DNA from: Flavobacteriales bacterium UBA720
Lineage (GTDB): Bacteria; Bacteroidota; Bacteroidia; Flavobacteriales; Weeksellaceae
Length of the DNA stretch: 60,008 nt
NCBI GenBank assembly: GCA_002297505.1
Contig: DBLQ01000008.1
Coordinates: 1-60,008 of the forward strand
Reading direction: 5' to 3'
The translations under genes and the position numbers were made by a program. The notes below the pieces were generated by a model, which was not told the DNA's origin, made no database searches, and saw only the letters and a list, made by a program, of their open reading frames with translations. The stretch's first letter is position 1. Each line of letters opens with the position of its first letter. Positions 8,636-17,833 of the stretch are shown in pieces.

Positions 8636-8666
8636 CAAAAATACGATATAATTTCCGCATTCTCAA
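8636..8666 (-). promoter_or_regulatory. Promoter of the suf operon
   Basis: On the minus strand a TTG (-33 box, 8666-8664) and TATTTTTG (-7 box, 8643-8636) are separated by 20 bases, matching the Bacteroidota consensus TTG-N(19-21)-TAnnTTTG. Transcription would begin near 8630, about 22 bases before the ATG. Confidence 0.65.
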
Positions 8667-8794
8667 ATCGACACCATCTATTTTGGTCATTTCAAAGCGC
8701 TCCTGCGAATCAAGTGGCTGCTGATAATCAATAGCTTGAATGTTAATTAAAATATAATTTTTTATAATTACAGATAATGATCATCCATTACAAT

Positions 8795-8802
8795 TAACTT
8801 TG
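8795..8802 (+). promoter_or_regulatory. -7 promoter box for the GLPGLI gene pair
   Basis: TAACTTTG matches TAnnTTTG exactly. The predicted transcript start near 8809 coincides with the first in-frame ATG (8810), which argues that the ATGs at 8825 or 8831 are the real starts. Confidence 0.55.
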
Positions 8803-8830
8803 CTAAGAATTGCCAATCAAACCAATGTCT

Positions 8831-9802
8831 ATGAAGCATGTCTATATAATAATAATTCTATTATTCTTTGGAAAAGTCACTAGCCAGACGGAGCGTTATA
8901 TCTATCGAACAAAAGTCAACCCAGATACAATCAACCTTGTAGATATGAAGGTGGAAACCACTTTTCTGGATGTCAAAAATAATCAGTCCTTATTTATCAG
9001 TGAAAGTCAGTTGCTTCGGGATTCTTTGAGATCCGTCCTGAGACAGCAGGAAAATCCGGAAATCAAAAAGAATAAAAAAGATAGACCCGAGTTTCCAATG
9101 CTGGCAAATGGAAAATGGATTCAGCCGACTTTTTTCGACTATTTCATCACAAAAGATTACGCGGCTAAGACTGTTAACCTTGTAGAAAATATCGGTTCAA
9201 AACAGATTTATTATCAGGAAGATAGAAAGCTAAACTGGAACATTGCGCCGGAGACGACGGATTACAGTGGCTACAAAGTTCAAAAAGCAACCGTTGACTT
9301 CGGCGGAAGAACCTGGACCGCATGGTTTGCACCGGAAATCAAAATTCCTGATGGTCCTTACAAATTATCGGGACTGCCGGGATTGATCCTGAAACTGGAA
9401 GATGACAAAGGCGATTATAAATTTAATTTCGTCAAAAAAATTAGCATCCCCAACTCTTTTGGAGAAAACATAAAACCAGATGCGAGAAAATCAACGCGAA
9501 TCAACTTCCAGGGCGATAAAGCTTCTGTCCGCATGGAAATGGTAAACCATAAAGATTCCGAAATGGATTTAAGTCACTTTAATGGCGATGCCGGCGGCCG
9601 GGGTATGCACCAACGAGGTGGCGGAATGAATGGCGGATTCGAAGGAGGACAACAGCACGGAAACGGGATGAGCGGTGGAAGGCGCGGTGGAGCAATGGGC
9701 AGCCGGGGTTTTCCCGCTGCCAGGCTAGTAGATCATGCCGGCAAAAGTGGAAATCTGACGGATTTCACTAATACCAATCCTATTGAATTAAGTAACAAAT
9801 AA
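8831..9802 (+). CDS. GLPGLI family protein with Gly-rich tail
   Basis: The diagnostic SGLPGLILKLED block follows GGRTWTAWFAPEI, as in the GLPGLI family, secreted Bacteroidota proteins of unknown function. The start at MKHVYIIII gives a clean signal peptide ending at VTSQ; an ATG at 8810 would add seven residues and lie at the predicted transcript start. The C-terminal third is unusual: about 60 residues of Gly, Met, Arg and His (RGGGMNGG, GGRRGGAMG), probably disordered. It ends TNPIELSNK, matching the end of the next gene (NNPIELK). The two are tandem paralogues with a 3-base gap, so they form one operon. Confidence 0.85.
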   Translation: MKHVYIIIILLFFGKVTSQTERYIYRTKVNPDTINLVDMKVETTFLDVKNNQSLFISESQLLRDSLRSVLRQQENPEIKKNKKDRPEFPMLANGKWIQPTFFDYFITKDYAAKTVNLVENIGSKQIYYQEDRKLNWNIAPETTDYSGYKVQKATVDFGGRTWTAWFAPEIKIPDGPYKLSGLPGLILKLEDDKGDYKFNFVKKISIPNSFGENIKPDARKSTRINFQGDKASVRMEMVNHKDSEMDLSHFNGDAGGRGMHQRGGGMNGGFEGGQQHGNGMSGGRRGGAMGSRGFPAARLVDHAGKSGNLTDFTNTNPIELSNK

Positions 9803-9805
9803 GAT

Positions 9806-10627
9806 ATGAAAATATTAAAATTATTGACGATCCTCTCGATGCCTTTTCTGATGGCACAGCAGAGCACCAGATTCGTTTATCAGGTATCAATGACCCCGGA
9901 TTCTACGAATGTTGAGAAGAAAACCGAGCTTGCATACCTGGATACAGACGGCAGAAAATCTGTCTTCTATGCAGAAAACGCTATGAAAAGAGATTCTTTG
10001 ATGGAACGGATGCGTGCAACCGGATCTTTTGACCGGAATCAGATGCAGAATCTGAGAAGCAATCTTCAGTTTACCATTGAGAAAGATCTCAGCAATCAGA
10101 GCTTGGTTTATAAATCCAGAATTGGCAGAGATAATTATTCGTACTCCGAAACGCTGGTTTTCCAATGGAAGATCTTGCCGGAAACCGTAAAAATCGGAGA
10201 TTATCAGACGCAGAAAGCAGAGACCACATTTGGCGGGCGAACATGGTATGCGTGGTTTACATCAGAAATTCCTCTGCAGGACGGGCCTTACAAATTCTCG
10301 GGCTTGCCGGGACTGATTGTCAAAGCACAGGATTCGAAAGGCGACTATTCCTTTGACCTGATGCAGACCAAAAAGATAACTGATCTTTACCAGCCGCTGA
10401 ACCGTGGGCAGATCATCAATCTGTCTAAATCCAAATACCGCGATATGGAGAAAAAGATGCTGGCAGATCCTGCCAGTTTTGTGGCAGCACAGAGAACGGG
10501 CGGCGGCGGACCTGGCGGAAGAGGCGGCGGAAACCGTCCGGCAATGGACTCGAAACAGCAGCAGGATATGCAAAAGCGTATGGAAGCAGAAATCAAAAGC
10601 CGGAATAATCCGATAGAGCTCAAATAA
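9806..10627 (+). CDS. GLPGLI family protein, second paralogue
   Basis: The 273-residue product has a signal peptide ending MAQ, the block FGGRTWYAWFTSEIPLQDGP and FSGLPGLIVKAQD. It is clearly a paralogue of the preceding gene, but its C-terminal tail has a shorter glycine-rich run (GGGGPGGRGGG) followed by a charged Gln/Met/Lys helix. Function of the family is unknown; surface or periplasmic location is inferred from the signal peptide. A strong terminator follows immediately. Confidence 0.87.
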   Translation: MKILKLLTILSMPFLMAQQSTRFVYQVSMTPDSTNVEKKTELAYLDTDGRKSVFYAENAMKRDSLMERMRATGSFDRNQMQNLRSNLQFTIEKDLSNQSLVYKSRIGRDNYSYSETLVFQWKILPETVKIGDYQTQKAETTFGGRTWYAWFTSEIPLQDGPYKFSGLPGLIVKAQDSKGDYSFDLMQTKKITDLYQPLNRGQIINLSKSKYRDMEKKMLADPASFVAAQRTGGGGPGGRGGGNRPAMDSKQQQDMQKRMEAEIKSRNNPIELK

Positions 10628-10656
10628 AAAATGTCCCGTTTTGCGGGACATTTTTC
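10626..10656. terminator. Bidirectional intrinsic terminator
   Basis: The stem ATGTCCCG (10631-10638) with CGGGACAT (10644-10651) is flanked by A5 on the left and T5 on the right, so it can end both the GLPGLI operon and the convergent minus-strand operon. Confidence 0.88.
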
Positions 10657-10659
10657 TTT

Positions 10660-12441
10660 CTATGGTTTTCTCATTTCCTTGATTTCTTCGATCTTTTCCC
10701 GGAAGTAATCCTTTTTCTGAGGATGCTTTTCGGATAGAATTTCGTAGGCTTTAATGGCCTTGGAATAGAGTTTCTGATCGGTGTAAAGTCTGGCAAGCGT
10801 CTCGGTCATCAAGTGCGAGATGTCGTCCTTCTTTTCCTTGATGACAAAGTTGCTTTCCTCTTTCAGTTGAGAGATTTTTGGATTGTTCTCAATGAAATTG
10901 TCGATGATTTTCTCTTTGGCTTTCACCGGATTTTCCTCCACTTTCGGGCGGTCAATTTTCAGCCAGCTTTGCCAGGTGTTGATGAAGGTTCCCACGTTGC
11001 TTGCCTTGTCTTCCTCAACATGTTCTTTTGATTTTTCCTCATGAGATTCCTGTTTTTCCTCAATTTTAGAGACCTCTTGACCGAAGAAAGAAACATTGAA
11101 AACCGGTCGTTCTGGTTCTTGTAAAGGCTCTTCTTCAGTATTTTCTTCGTCAATAATTTCAGCAATTTCAGTTTTACCAATTGGATCAGCACCAGGTATT
11201 TCTGGTTTAATTTCCTGAACAACAGGCATTTCCGAAACCTTTTCAGTTTCGATGACGATTTCAGGCTTTTTTCCGATCAGTGCGTCCGGAATGTGAGCGT
11301 CCAATTGCATGGGTTTCCACTCAGATTCAGGTTCGGGAACGGTTTCTTCTGCAACAGTATTGAACTTCTCATCAGCGGGTTCCTCCCTTTGATTTTTATC
11401 CACTTCAGGTATCAATTCAAACTCCTGTGGCGTTTCAAAAGATAGATTTTCCGTCTTTTCCTCCGGTCGGACGTCAGCATCTTTGTGAAATTCGTCCGTA
11501 GTTTTAACTTCAAAAGACTGCGTGTTTTCAAAGCTTATGGCGTTACTATCTTCAATCTGCAGTTCATTTTCGGGAAGATGATCCACAAATTTTGGTGCGG
11601 AAGCGGCAGGATTTTCGACAGTCGTATTTTCCTTTTTTTCTTTTTTGGGAGGATTGAGATAATCCAGGTGATTTTTCGGGACGAAAAACTTAACCTCTGG
11701 CAGAAAATCCTGAGAACCGCTGAAGCTGATGTCTTTAGACTCAATCTCAGGCTCCGGTTCTGCCATTTCTGAATAGGCTGCCCAATCTTCGTCGGAACTT
11801 ACCTGCGAAATTTCCGGAGATGCGATGGTTTCTTCCGATGGATTTTCATCAATCGAAATTAATTTTTCTACCGTTTCCGCTTCTTCTTTCAGAGTTAATT
11901 GTCCGGATTCTTTGCTGGCTTCCAGGTCTACTTCCGGCGTTTTTTCCTCGAGAAAGTTTTCTTCGCCTTCATAGAGCAATCGGTTTTTCTCACCATTCAC
12001 CACGATAAATTCCTCAGTTTTGATCGCCTCAGCCTCGATGATTTTTTCGACATCAAAATTATTGATGACGGAATGCGTATCCGTACTCTCAATGGCTTCT
12101 ACCAGTTCTGGCCGGGCGGGAGTTAATTCCGGATTTTCGTTTTTGATGTCTTTAGCTTCAGTGTATTGCGTTTCTCGGGCTGTCTCGTTTATTGTTTCCT
12201 TTCTGGCAATTTTTTCTGAGTTGATAAATTGATAGAGGATTTTTTTATCCGTGGTGTAAGCTGCTGTTTTAGAAAGGTGCTCCTTATAGTTTTCCGGCTG
12301 GTAGAGGTTGATGCCGTACAGATAAATTGCCCGGATGCTCTGGGCATAAGGCATTTTGACGGACTCCGATTCCAGGATTTCCAGATCGGATTCTGTGATG
12401 ATCTTCGGATTCTTGATTAATTCTAAAACTCTCGTATTCAT
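10660..12441 (-). CDS. Acidic low-complexity protein with C-terminal TPR-like helices
   Basis: The 593-residue protein has a folded N-terminal helical part (about residues 1-90, with PYAQSIRAIYLYGINLY), a very long Glu/Pro/Ser/Lys-rich middle that looks disordered, and a C-terminal helical pair (MTETLARLYTDQKLYSKAIKAYEIL, then ...KHPQKKDYFREKI) matching a tetratricopeptide repeat. No signal peptide or membrane helix is visible, so it is probably cytosolic. It follows lptE by 4 bases and is the last gene of the sigma-54 activator-lptE operon. It may act as an interaction scaffold, but the partner is unknown. Confidence 0.75.
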   Translation of the reverse strand: MNTRVLELIKNPKIITESDLEILESESVKMPYAQSIRAIYLYGINLYQPENYKEHLSKTAAYTTDKKILYQFINSEKIARKETINETARETQYTEAKDIKNENPELTPARPELVEAIESTDTHSVINNFDVEKIIEAEAIKTEEFIVVNGEKNRLLYEGEENFLEEKTPEVDLEASKESGQLTLKEEAETVEKLISIDENPSEETIASPEISQVSSDEDWAAYSEMAEPEPEIESKDISFSGSQDFLPEVKFFVPKNHLDYLNPPKKEKKENTTVENPAASAPKFVDHLPENELQIEDSNAISFENTQSFEVKTTDEFHKDADVRPEEKTENLSFETPQEFELIPEVDKNQREEPADEKFNTVAEETVPEPESEWKPMQLDAHIPDALIGKKPEIVIETEKVSEMPVVQEIKPEIPGADPIGKTEIAEIIDEENTEEEPLQEPERPVFNVSFFGQEVSKIEEKQESHEEKSKEHVEEDKASNVGTFINTWQSWLKIDRPKVEENPVKAKEKIIDNFIENNPKISQLKEESNFVIKEKKDDISHLMTETLARLYTDQKLYSKAIKAYEILSEKHPQKKDYFREKIEEIKEMRKP

Positions 12442-12445
12442 TATC

Positions 12446-12997
12446 TTACCAATTCGCGACGATGTCGTTGAAAATTTTGTTGATGATTCTCTCGTTCACA
12501 ATCCTTACCTGTGCCGTTTCGATTGTATTCAGGTCCAGATCACTGTTGAATACCGCCTCGTCCGTGTAAGTCCTGTCGAAACTCAGCTGCGGATCCACAT
12601 TGTTTTCGTAGTGCACTTTGACCGTGATGGTTAGTTTATTCTGCTGTGCCTGGATCGTGTTGCCTTGCTGTGTCGTAGTTGCGGCACCTACGCTGGTCGG
12701 CGTGATGTTATAATCTGTTATTTCGCCTTCAATCAAAAGATTCGGATTGTCCACAGCGCCTTTCAGCGTGGTTCTCTGGAGAAAACGGTTCTGCAAAGCG
12801 ACGGTGAAGTCCTGGCTCAGACTCGGGAGATTGTTGGCAGCATTATTCGGAAATGTGTTGATTTTCACCGTCTTCATCTCCGGACTCAGCGATGAACCTG
12901 TAAAACTATAACAGCCTGTAAAAAACAGCAGTGAAAATAGCGAACATAACAAGATGATTTTCCGAAGACTAACTTCTGACTTCTGATTTCTGACCAT
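12446..12997 (-). CDS. lptE: LptE family outer-membrane lipoprotein
   Basis: The 183-residue product has a hydrophobic leader and lipobox LFFTGC (Cys about 28). The block GCYSFTGSSLSPEMKTVKI, the predicted short alpha/beta fold and SLSQDFTVALQNRFLQRT are typical of Bacteroidota LptE, which plugs the LptD barrel for lipopolysaccharide insertion. The start ATG shares one base with the stop of the sigma-54 activator (TAATG), indicating translational coupling. Residues 3-9 are encoded by an AATCAGAAGTCAGAAGT low-complexity run of a type seen between genes elsewhere here. Confidence 0.88.
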   Translation of the reverse strand: MVRNQKSEVSLRKIILLCSLFSLLFFTGCYSFTGSSLSPEMKTVKINTFPNNAANNLPSLSQDFTVALQNRFLQRTTLKGAVDNPNLLIEGEITDYNITPTSVGAATTTQQGNTIQAQQNKLTITVKVHYENNVDPQLSFDRTYTDEAVFNSDLDLNTIETAQVRIVNERIINKIFNDIVANW

Positions 12998-14283
12998 TAA
13001 TCTTCTAAATTATACTGTTTGATTTTTCTGTAAAGCGTTCTCTGAGAAATACCCAATTCATCGGCAGCTCTGTTTCTACGGCCTTTGTGCTTTTCCAAGG
13101 CTTTGATTATCAGGTCTTTTTCATTATTTTGAAGGGATAATGACTCAGGCTTTGCCTCCTCAATCTCGATATCTTCCACATCATTGTAATGATGCTCATC
13201 GTTGTCCGAGATTATCGTTGGATGATGCACCTCGCTCTGATTGTTATTCTCGAAGAACAGCAGGGAATTCGGGTTGGTGGTCTGAGCTTCCGGCGTGTAA
13301 ATCCTGTTGATGAGATTTTTCTCCTGCGAACTCAGGTCTGCATTGCCTCTGTTCTTTATCAGCTCCGAAGTTAAGGATTTTAAATCATTAATGTCATTGC
13401 GCATGTCAAAGAGGATTTTGTACATGATCTCGCGCTCCGAACCAAAATCCGAACCGGTACTGCCGCCGGAACTTTTCTGCACCACGGCGGGAAGATGCGC
13501 ATTCATTGGAATATATTCTGCCAGTTTTACGGAATTGATTTCACGATTCTGCTCGACAACGGTCATTTGTTCGACAAGATTTCTTAACTGACGAATGTTT
13601 CCCGGAAATGAATAATTTTCCAGATACGAAACCGCATCCTCACTCAGTTTCAGTTCCGGCATTCTGTATTTCTCAGCAAAGTCAATCGCAAATTTTCTGA
13701 ACAGAAGGTGGATATCGCCTTTTCTCTCTCTCAGCGGCGGCATATCAATCTGAACTGTGTTCAAACGGTAATATAAATCCTCACGAAAACTTCCGTCCGT
13801 AATCGCTTTCATCATATTGACGTTGGTCGCTGCCACAATTCTCACATTGGTTTTCTGAACCTGCGAGGAGCCGACTTTCATAAACTCGCCGCTTTCCAAT
13901 ACTCTTAAAAGACGAACCTGCGTTTGCAAAGGCAATTCGCCTACCTCATCAAGGAAAATCGTTCCGCCGTCTGCAACTTCGAAATAACCTTTCCTGGTGG
14001 AAGTTGCGCCGGTAAAGGCACCTTTTTCGTGCCCGAATAATTCGGAGTCAATGGTTCCTTCCGGGATGGCACCACAGTTGACAACAATGTAAGGCTGGTG
14101 TTTTCTTTTGGATTCGGAATGAATGATTTTTGGGATAAATTCTTTCCCAACGCCACTTTCCCCGATGACGAGCACGGAAATATCGGTTGGCGCTACCTGA
14201 ATAGCTTTTTCCAAAGCGCGATTAAGTGCCGGAAAATTCCCAATGATGCCGAAGCGGTTTTTTATAGATTGTAAGTCTGCCAT
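12997..14283 (-). CDS. Sigma-54-dependent transcriptional activator (AAA+ / Fis)
   Basis: The 428-residue protein has no receiver domain. It starts almost directly with the AAA+ module: Walker A GESGVGKE near residue 43, the sigma-54 contact loop KGAFTGATS near 88, Walker B GTIFLDEVGELP near 110, and the arginine-finger region SFREDLYYRL. A linker follows, then a C-terminal Fis-type helix-turn-helix (NRAADELGISQRTLYRKI, about 404-421). It activates RNA polymerase carrying sigma-54; the signal is unknown because the usual sensory domain is absent. It heads an operon with lptE and the TPR-like protein, an arrangement common in Flavobacteriia. Confidence 0.92.
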   Translation of the reverse strand: MADLQSIKNRFGIIGNFPALNRALEKAIQVAPTDISVLVIGESGVGKEFIPKIIHSESKRKHQPYIVVNCGAIPEGTIDSELFGHEKGAFTGATSTRKGYFEVADGGTIFLDEVGELPLQTQVRLLRVLESGEFMKVGSSQVQKTNVRIVAATNVNMMKAITDGSFREDLYYRLNTVQIDMPPLRERKGDIHLLFRKFAIDFAEKYRMPELKLSEDAVSYLENYSFPGNIRQLRNLVEQMTVVEQNREINSVKLAEYIPMNAHLPAVVQKSSGGSTGSDFGSEREIMYKILFDMRNDINDLKSLTSELIKNRGNADLSSQEKNLINRIYTPEAQTTNPNSLLFFENNNQSEVHHPTIISDNDEHHYNDVEDIEIEEAKPESLSLQNNEKDLIIKALEKHKGRRNRAADELGISQRTLYRKIKQYNLED

Positions 14284-14335
14284 TGTTAATTTTAATGTTT
14301 GAAAATTGAGTTTAAAAATTCCTGCTTACGAATAA

Positions 14336-15769
14336 TTAAACTGTTTCCCCCAAAAGCGTTCCCTGTGTATTCCCATGCACAAAAACAGAAACCAAATCAC
14401 CGATTTTTTGGCCTTCCTGCATATCAAATACGCATACGGCGTTCTGAGAGTTTCTGCCTTTCCATTGGTTTTTATTTTTTTTGGAAATACCTTCGATCAA
14501 AATTTCGTGAACTCTGCCTACATAAGAAGCCATTCTTTTTCGGGATAATTCGCCTTGCAAAGCAATCACTTCTGCCAAACGTCTTTGTTTGACATCAGCA
14601 GGTATATCGTCTTCCATTTTTTTATGGGCTGGCGTTCCAGGTCTTTCGGAATAAGCAAACATATAACCGTAGTCATATTCTACTTCTCTCATCAATGAAA
14701 GCGTATCCTGGTGATCTTCTTCGGTCTCCGTACAGAATCCGATGATCATATCTTGGGAAAACGAAATGTCCGGAACAATTTCTTTGGCTTTTTTAATCAA
14801 ATCCAAATATTCCTGCCTCGTGTGCTGACGGTTCATCAGCTGAAGGATTCTGTCGCTTCCGCTTTGAACCGGCAGGTGAACATATTTACAAATGTTCTTG
14901 TGCTTTGCCATGACCTCAAACACATTGAGGTTCATATCCTGAGGATTGGATGTGGAGAACCGGATTCTCATCTCCGGAACAGCATTGGCAACTAAATCAA
15001 GTAATTGTGCAAAGTCAACAGCCGTCAATTTCTGCATTTCGGATGCTTTGGCAAAGTCTTTTTTCGGACCGCCACCGTACCAAAGGTAAGAGTCAACGTT
15101 TTGCCCGAGTAACGTGATTTCTTTATAGCCGCTGTTCCAAAGGTCTTTACATTCATCGATAATTGAATGCGGGTCACGACTTCTTTCACGTCCTCTTGTA
15201 AATGGAACTACGCAGAATGTACACATGTTGTCGCAGCCTCTCGTAATTGTAACGTAAGCGGTTACGCCATTGCCGCCCAAGCGAACAGGATTAATGTCGG
15301 CATATGTTTCTTCTTTGGAAAGGATAACATTAATGGCGTCTCTTCCGTCTTCGGTTTCCTTGAGAAGATTCGGCAGATCTCTGTAAGCATCCGGGCCAAC
15401 CACTAAATCGACCAATTGTTCCTCCTCTAAAAATTTAGTTTTAAGACGTTCGGCCATACAACCAAGAACGCCAACGGTAAGATTGGGCTTTTGCTTTTTA
15501 AGGTTTTTGAATTGGGAAAGACGCATTCTCACGGTCTGTTCCGCTTTTTCCCGGATGGAGCAGGTGTTGAGCAGAATCAAATCGGCTTCATCCTGGTTCA
15601 ATGTCGTATTGTAACCTTGCTCATTGAGAATGGAAGCAACAATTTCAGAATCAGAGAAATTCATCTGACAGCCGTAACTTTCCAGGAACAATTTTTTGCT
15701 GTTCTCCGGTTTTTCTGCTACTGCAAATGCTTCACCCTGTTTGGTTTCGTCTATATATTTTTCTTGCAC
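14336..15769 (-). CDS. miaB: tRNA-2-methylthio-N6-dimethylallyladenosine synthase MiaB
   Basis: MiaB adds the 2-methylthio group to i6A37 in tRNA. The N-terminal domain (LESYGCQMNFSDSE, near residue 35) supplies cysteines for the auxiliary Fe-S cluster, and the radical-SAM motif is RGCDNMCTFCVVPFTRGRE near residue 182. A C-terminal TRAM-like domain follows. The 477-residue length is typical. The gene for the preceding step, miaA, is present about 31 kb away. It requires iron-sulfur clusters, which the suf operon would provide. Confidence 0.95.
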   Translation of the reverse strand: MQEKYIDETKQGEAFAVAEKPENSKKLFLESYGCQMNFSDSEIVASILNEQGYNTTLNQDEADLILLNTCSIREKAEQTVRMRLSQFKNLKKQKPNLTVGVLGCMAERLKTKFLEEEQLVDLVVGPDAYRDLPNLLKETEDGRDAINVILSKEETYADINPVRLGGNGVTAYVTITRGCDNMCTFCVVPFTRGRERSRDPHSIIDECKDLWNSGYKEITLLGQNVDSYLWYGGGPKKDFAKASEMQKLTAVDFAQLLDLVANAVPEMRIRFSTSNPQDMNLNVFEVMAKHKNICKYVHLPVQSGSDRILQLMNRQHTRQEYLDLIKKAKEIVPDISFSQDMIIGFCTETEEDHQDTLSLMREVEYDYGYMFAYSERPGTPAHKKMEDDIPADVKQRRLAEVIALQGELSRKRMASYVGRVHEILIEGISKKNKNQWKGRNSQNAVCVFDMQEGQKIGDLVSVFVHGNTQGTLLGETV

Positions 15770-15867
15770 GGACTTTAGATTTAAAATTCAAGATTCAATG
15801 TTTTAAATTAGAATCTGAAAATATTTTTGTGTGCAAAGATACAAAATATTGTGACAGAATGGCAGAG

Positions 15868-16578
15868 TTAATCCATGGAAAACGTCAACGGAAATTTCAT
15901 GCGAGATCTCACAGCCCGTAAATGGATTTTTCCCGGAGTCCATTGGCCTTTGATTTTTTTGATTGATTTGATCACCATTTCGTCAAACGCGCTAAGACCT
16001 GATGACTCTTCCAAAGTAATATCAGAAATTGAACCATCAGTTTCTACAATAAATCTTGTCACCACACGAAATTTTCCGTTCCAATTAAACTTTGATAAGT
16101 CAATGTTTTTAGATACCTGCTCTCTAAATTTATTAATTCCACCACTGTACATTGGTAAAGTATAGACGCTGGAGGAATCATACCCCGATTGATATTTTTC
16201 AAAAAGGTCATCAGGATAAATAAGAAATTCTGCAATGGTAGCTGTTCTCTGTCCATTGATTATCGCAGGCTTCCATCCTGTTTGGAATTTTGCCACAGCA
16301 CGTGCAAGATTGTAGGCGCATTTATTTTCAATAACGTCTTTTTCATCCGAATCTTTTACAAATTTTATGGTAGAATCCGGCATTATCAAAACTTTGAAAT
16401 GATAAAGCTCGTCCGTATTTGTACATGGTTGCAGTTTTTTTTCCACAATAATTCTGTGAAAATCTTCATAGTATTTTTCCATTCCTCCATCATAAGGAGA
16501 TTGGTCTTTTGGGAAGTTTTCAAATTGTGCTTTGGAAAATATGGAACAGAGGAATAATAGTAAATAGATATTTCTCAT
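15868..16578 (-). CDS. Secreted TonB C-terminal-like protein
   Basis: From MRNIYLLLFL the protein has a signal peptide ending SKAQ. Two related regions follow: residues about 65-120 (...AVAKFQTGWKPAIINGQ) and a C-terminal TonB-type domain (VVTRFIVETDGSISDITLEE..., ending MVIKSIKKIKGQWTPG). An ATG 18 bases upstream is in frame but overlaps the neighbouring gene. Stand-alone TonB-C proteins without the membrane anchor are common in Flavobacteriia; their role is unclear. The next gene upstream encodes a shorter protein of the same kind, 10 bases away. Confidence 0.75.
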   Translation of the reverse strand: MRNIYLLLFLCSIFSKAQFENFPKDQSPYDGGMEKYYEDFHRIIVEKKLQPCTNTDELYHFKVLIMPDSTIKFVKDSDEKDVIENKCAYNLARAVAKFQTGWKPAIINGQRTATIAEFLIYPDDLFEKYQSGYDSSSVYTLPMYSGGINKFREQVSKNIDLSKFNWNGKFRVVTRFIVETDGSISDITLEESSGLSAFDEMVIKSIKKIKGQWTPGKIHLRAVRSRMKFPLTFSMD

Positions 16579-16588
16579 ATTTTTAGTT

Positions 16589-17002
16589 TTAGTCACCGTG
16601 GTCTGCGTGGTCGGATGAAAAGTTGATTTCGATAATTCGGTTGGAGCTTACGGGAACGCCGTCTTTCATAGCTGGTTTCCATTTTTTCTTGATGCGCTTC
16701 ATGGCGAAGGTCATGTCCTGGCGGAACTCTTCATCATTTTTCACCTTGGGATAAATCTGCAGTTCACTTGGTTTTCCAAATTTATCAATCGTGATGATGA
16801 AAGAAAATTTTCCATTCACGGCATAGGCAGAAATGTCAAAATAAGCGTGAACCATGCGCATAAATTCGTTGCGGAAGGCATTTTCGCCACCGGGAAATTC
16901 GGCTTGACGGTTTTGGACAGTTGTTTCGGTTGGTTGCGCAGTCTGGGCTAGGAGCTGGGAACTGATGCCCAGTGAAAACAAGAGAAAAAGATATCTCGTC
17001 AT
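16589..17002 (-). CDS. Short secreted TonB C-terminal-like protein
   Basis: The 137-residue product begins MTRYLFLLFSLGISSQLLAQ, a signal peptide; a longer in-frame start at 17104 is rejected because it adds 34 poorly organised residues. The body (GKFSFIITIDKFGKPSELQIYP, FAMKRIKKKWKPAMKDG) resembles the TonB C-terminal fold. It is closely paired with the downstream gene and may share its function. FPGGENAFRNEF near residue 35 is the motif often seen just before TonB-C domains in Bacteroidota. Confidence 0.72.
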   Translation of the reverse strand: MTRYLFLLFSLGISSQLLAQTAQPTETTVQNRQAEFPGGENAFRNEFMRMVHAYFDISAYAVNGKFSFIITIDKFGKPSELQIYPKVKNDEEFRQDMTFAMKRIKKKWKPAMKDGVPVSSNRIIEINFSSDHADHGD

Positions 17003-17060
17003 TGATTTTAATTCGAGTTGGTTATTAATGCAAATATAAATGATTGGAATCGGAATGCCG

Positions 17061-17813
17061 CTAAGAATCTTTCCCCGTGTAGAAATTATAATCTTTGATG
17101 ACAATATTGATAAACTGTCTTTCCGTGTAATCTCTCGGGTCTATTTCCAGTTTCAAAATGTCCTTGATTTTAGTCGAAAGTCGCGTGATGATCTGGCGGT
17201 CGTCCGATTTCAACGCTTTGTGGAAATTTTCTTTGATGATTCTTACATCATTGTCACTCAATAAGATTACCTGCGGGAAGGTCGGGACATAATCATCTTT
17301 CAGATTTTCCAGAATCGTGTGCGAGATATTGACATTGTTTTTCAGAGAAATCACGGCAGTTCCTGTTGCGATATCGCCCAGTCGCTGATGATTTTTCGAA
17401 ATCACCATACTGATAATGGCCACAATTCCTGAGTTGGAATAGATATCAACCAATCGCAGAATCCACCGCATCAGATAATCGCCAAAACTTGCCTGGTAGC
17501 CATCAATTTTTACCACCTTAATTTTCATCAGCTTTTTCCCGAAGGTCTGACCTTCCATAATACTTTCCAAAACCAATGTGTAAACATAGACCGGAAATGT
17601 AATGATAAAGAGAAATGCACCTACAGACCAGCTGTCCATTCCTTGAGTAAAATCATTGTAATCCAAAACATTGCGTAGCAGCCAATAGATGATGAATATA
17701 AAAGTTCCTTTGATAAGCCAATCGATAAAGAAGGCTAGAATTCTCTCGCCCACGCCGGCCAGCGTAAAATTAACATTCACATTTTGCGAAGTATTAATGG
17801 CGATCGGATTCAT
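17061..17813 (-). CDS. RDD family membrane protein
   Basis: The 250-residue protein has the RDD arrangement: an initial AGVGERILAFFIDWLIKG helix with the Arg-Asp pair, a second pair of helices, and FGDYLMRWILRLVDIYS plus NHQRLGDIATGT with the conserved arginine and aspartates. The last 90 residues are soluble. RDD proteins are small integral membrane proteins, some linked to transport. Its start is only 20 bases from that of the divergent SpoIIM-family gene, a pairing frequent in Bacteroidota; the two probably act in one envelope pathway. Confidence 0.88.
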   Translation of the reverse strand: MNPIAINTSQNVNVNFTLAGVGERILAFFIDWLIKGTFIFIIYWLLRNVLDYNDFTQGMDSWSVGAFLFIITFPVYVYTLVLESIMEGQTFGKKLMKIKVVKIDGYQASFGDYLMRWILRLVDIYSNSGIVAIISMVISKNHQRLGDIATGTAVISLKNNVNISHTILENLKDDYVPTFPQVILLSDNDVRIIKENFHKALKSDDRQIITRLSTKIKDILKLEIDPRDYTERQFINIVIKDYNFYTGKDS

Positions 17814-17833
17814 ATTTTTACTATTTTAGCGTT

